This document shows positions 61,495-64,000 of a DNA stretch of 64,000 bases, piece after piece. The stretch comes from Rheum nobile. Its lineage: Eukaryota; Streptophyta; Magnoliopsida; Caryophyllales; Polygonaceae. Below the pieces are notes generated by a model. That model was not told the origin of the DNA. It saw only the letters and a program-made list of their open reading frames with translations, and ran no database searches. Location of the stretch: positions 16,492,001 to 16,556,000 of the forward strand of contig WOAB01000056.1 in NCBI GenBank assembly GCA_027886185.1. The letters run 5' to 3'. Numbering within the stretch: the first letter of the stretch is position 1; each line of letters begins with the position of its first letter. The position numbers were made by a program, and so were the translations under genes.

Positions 61495-63131
61495 CTAGAA
61501 ATCCAAGCCCGTACTTCGCACGGGCCTTTTGTGTATATGTTGTCGCAGTTTAAATGTGAATTTGTAATATATGGATTGTTGTTGCATGTTTTATCTTAAA
61601 TGATATATTGTTTGATATGTATTTAATGTAATATCTAAGTATTTTAGGTATAAAATGCTATGATTGTACGAAGTACAATTTTTTTAATTTTTTTTGGTCA
61701 GAAGTTCAATTTAAAATTTGAATTAAGGCGGTAGTTGTTTTTTTGTAGGGATACATTTTTTTTCCTTTGAAAATATTTGGGGAATATTTTAAAAATTCCT
61801 ATCTAATTATATGTTGTGCTTGAATTGGAGTATTTGTAAGAAACTTCCTACAACAACTCTCATTTCATGCTCTACTACCCTTCACATTTCTAACTTTTGT
61901 CTTTATCTTACAAATATATTGCCTTTTAATAATGTTTTTTGTTATGCTTTACTTATTAATATTTATTAATTGATTTTTTTATTTTTTTGGTCAGAAATAT
62001 ATATCGTTTTATTGGTCACATTGACTTTACATATTCCTAGACAAATATCATTTTAATTCAAATATATTAGTCATTATTTCCTATTCTTATAAGTAATAGA
62101 AATAATTGACGACTCTACATATTCTTAAACCTTGTTACATTTTATATAAAAGTACATTAGTTATTTTATTGGTACATGCTTACTCTTCTTAGCGAAATTA
62201 TAATTCATAGCTTATTCCTTGTACATTTCATATATGAGAGTGAGTATATGTGAATTATTTCGACTTCCATCATTGATTAATTCCTCTAGACCAATAAAAA
62301 TGAGGCCAAATTTAGTATATATACATGATGAGTGTAAAATGAATATGTATAAAATAGAACAATAAAAATCATCCTTAACTAAAACGTTGTACATGCTTCA
62401 TTCTATACATGATGAGTGTAAAATGAATATGCTCACGAATTCCTAAACGTTGTAGCCATAAAATTTCCTGTAAATTTCCAATGAATCCTTTACTTTCCCT
62501 ATTTCTGTGTTTTTTTAATTCTGTAATATTCTCCCTTGGCTTCTTGGGCCTAAAACTACCTATTACACCTTTGTTGATAAATCTTGTCATATGTATTTTG
62601 TGTACTGAAAGGATTTTGTACATAGGTTGAAACAGTCATAGACACAATCATAACACAAGCTAGGACTGGTGAAATTGGCGACGAGAAAATTTTCGGTAAG
62701 ACTCGTGATTCATATGCTTAGTTTTGTCCTTGGATGTACAAGTGCACTTAATTTTCATGTTGCTGATAGACTCGTCATTCACATGTATTCTGGCATAGCA
62801 TTCCAATCTCAATCAGAAAATAAAACACTCTTTTGCGTGATTGCTTTAGAAATTACAGAAAACAAAATATCAAGGGCAAATTTCAGATCCAAATTTTCTT
62901 GGACACTATCATGGAAGCTCAAAATCGAATTGCATGAATTTTGATGAGGTTTTCATTATATATGTGCAGTGATCATCCTAGTAGCTGATGTCATTAGAGT
63001 TCGAACATGTAATCTACTACACAAATCAAGCTTTGTCAATGGAACCAAAACCTATTCGGTTACGTCTGTTTGGATTTAGTATGGCTATTGGACTGACCTA
63101 GGAAGTCTTGATTCTCAGGTGAACGGGGCAA
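61495..63131 (-). mobile_element. Helitron-like 3' terminus with captured PII exons (right arm)
   Basis: Mirror of 36221-37866. The hairpin gcccgt-acttcgc-acgggc (about 61507-61525) lies next to ctagaaatccaa, which on the minus strand reads TTGGATTTCTAG. The 5' end is not located. Confidence 0.5.
62626..63010 (+). pseudogene. PII signal protein (GLB1-like) two-exon fragment, right arm
   Basis: Exon 62626-62695 (VETVIDTIITQARTGEIGD.., AG before, GTAAG after) and exon 62970-63010 (AG before; ILVADVIRVRTC) join in phase across a 274-nt intron. These correspond to the C-terminal T-loop-distal part of plastid PII. The frame continues without the expected GERG block. The ORF at 62669-62944 lies in the intron and is not a gene. 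Confidence 0.75.
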
Positions 63132-64000
63132 TGATCAGCGCTACTTTGTAGTGCATATCTAGGAGTTGTTACCGGTGTTTTGGGTACATTTAGAGATGTT
63201 TAGAGCACAACTATGGAGAATGAAGTTGAGAAGTAGAAGTGTGGATTTGGTGGTTTGGAGAAGCTTAAACGAAGACTTATTGAAGAAGAAGAGGAGACCA
63301 CTTGAGAAGACCGAGGAAGAGTCGAAGAAAGAAGCCACACGAAGCAGCAGCGAGGAATCCGCGACCGCGGGCGAGCAAGAGGAGTGATCGCGGATAATTC
63401 GAGATCAAGGAGCCAGAAATGGAATTTTCCGCGACCGCGGAAATTCATCCGCGATCGCGGAAATGGGCATCAACGAAGCGGCGAGATTTCTCCGAAGTCA
63501 CTTTATTTTACTTTTCCGATTTTCTTTTAATTTCTTTATTTCGTTTACTTTAGTTTATTTCCTTTTTAGCTTAAGTTTGTTATCTTTTTAGAACTAGGTT
63601 TGGTTTCTAGGTTATTTAACCTAATTTCCATAGTAGCCTTGGAGATGGAGTTTTTATTCATCGTTCATTATTCAGCACTTTTTTCCCTTTGAGTTTTATT
63701 GTTTCAAGACTATGAAGAACTAAGCACCTTTTGCTTAGTCCGACAATTGAAGCCTTCGTTTGAATAATGGTTGTGAGGTTATAATTCTCTTTCTTTTCCT
63801 TTGAATGTATTGATTCTCTTGTGCTTTATCCCATTGATTCTTACTGATTTCGCTTGTTGGACGCAACTAGTTGTTATTAGTAATTGTCTATTGCTAGGGT
63901 TTGGTAATTACTGTTTGAGTTACCTAATTCATGAGTAGCAACTACAATATTCTAAGAACTGTTTGGACTGGTTTATTGTAGAGAGAATTAATTGCATGCA
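63132..64000 (+). repeat. Gypsy (Athila/Tat-type) LTR, continues past the window
   Basis: It begins TGATCAGCGCTAC. CG-rich palindromes ccgcgaccgcgg and ccgcgatcgcgg occur four times at 63357-63465. No polypurine tract lies upstream, so it is a 5' LTR or a solo LTR. The ORFs at 63166-63448 are composition artefacts. Confidence 0.7.

Larger units (their letters stand above)
53050..64000. repeat. Right arm of the giant inverted repeat
   Basis: It is the complement of 35352-47003. Differences from the left arm include a 661-bp deletion within G1 integrase near 57646 and scattered small indels and substitutions. The arm continues beyond the window. Confidence 0.9.

Noticed and set aside
35223..64000. 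Inverted repeat as a simple assembly error
   Set aside because: Arms differ by a 661-bp deletion, private stops and many substitutions, which a collapsed or duplicated assembly would not create; long reads would still be the decisive test.

Overview
The window is repeat-rich nuclear DNA of a flowering plant, most likely a eudicot. It is almost entirely layers of LTR retrotransposons, plus one CACTA DNA transposon, a Helitron-type terminus and scraps of host genes. I see no gene that looks intact. Every retrotransposon reading frame has stops, frameshifts or missing parts. The plant assignment rests on the tRNA-Met and tRNA-Asp primer sites typical of plant copia and Athila elements, the Athila ORF1 protein, an RPP13-like NLR fragment, a plant-type PII (GLB1) fragment and a plant GDSL esterase fragment. 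I cannot name the species.

Layout. 1-1323: 3' end and LTR of a gypsy element inserted in a decayed NLR gene (1324-1880). 2001-19319: a Sirevirus-like copia element (C1). It is split by a complete but pol-less Athila-like element (4862-13309, target duplication TCTAC), whose 3' LTR is itself split by a solo LTR (10163-12634, target duplication GTTGA). 19727-20529: a solo copia LTR. 20878-35222: a second Sirevirus-like element on the minus strand (C2). Its gag is split by a CACTA transposon (29870-34272, target duplication ATT) carrying four spliced-looking exons of a GDSL esterase. 35223-64000: a very large inverted repeat. The left arm is 35223-47003 and the right arm runs from 53050 past the window end, around a 6-kb spacer. 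In mirror order the arms hold a gypsy LTR, a Helitron-type end with two PII exons, a tRNA-derived SINE-like stretch, copia C6 (LTR and gag), gypsy G1 (pol and LTR), copia C3 (LTR and gag), and the pol end of copia C4. The spacer holds the rest of C4 and the 3' part of a further copia, C5.

The most interesting system is in the copia elements. C1, C2 and C5 each carry, between pol and the 3' LTR, an extra gene of one recognisable protein family. In all three a plant-type TATA box lies about 90-120 nt before the start codon. This looks like an accessory gene with its own promoter, carried by several related retroelement families. Other points of note are the host exons carried by DNA transposons, the foldback structure able to make hairpin RNA, and CG-rich palindromic motif clusters in the LTRs of three unrelated families.
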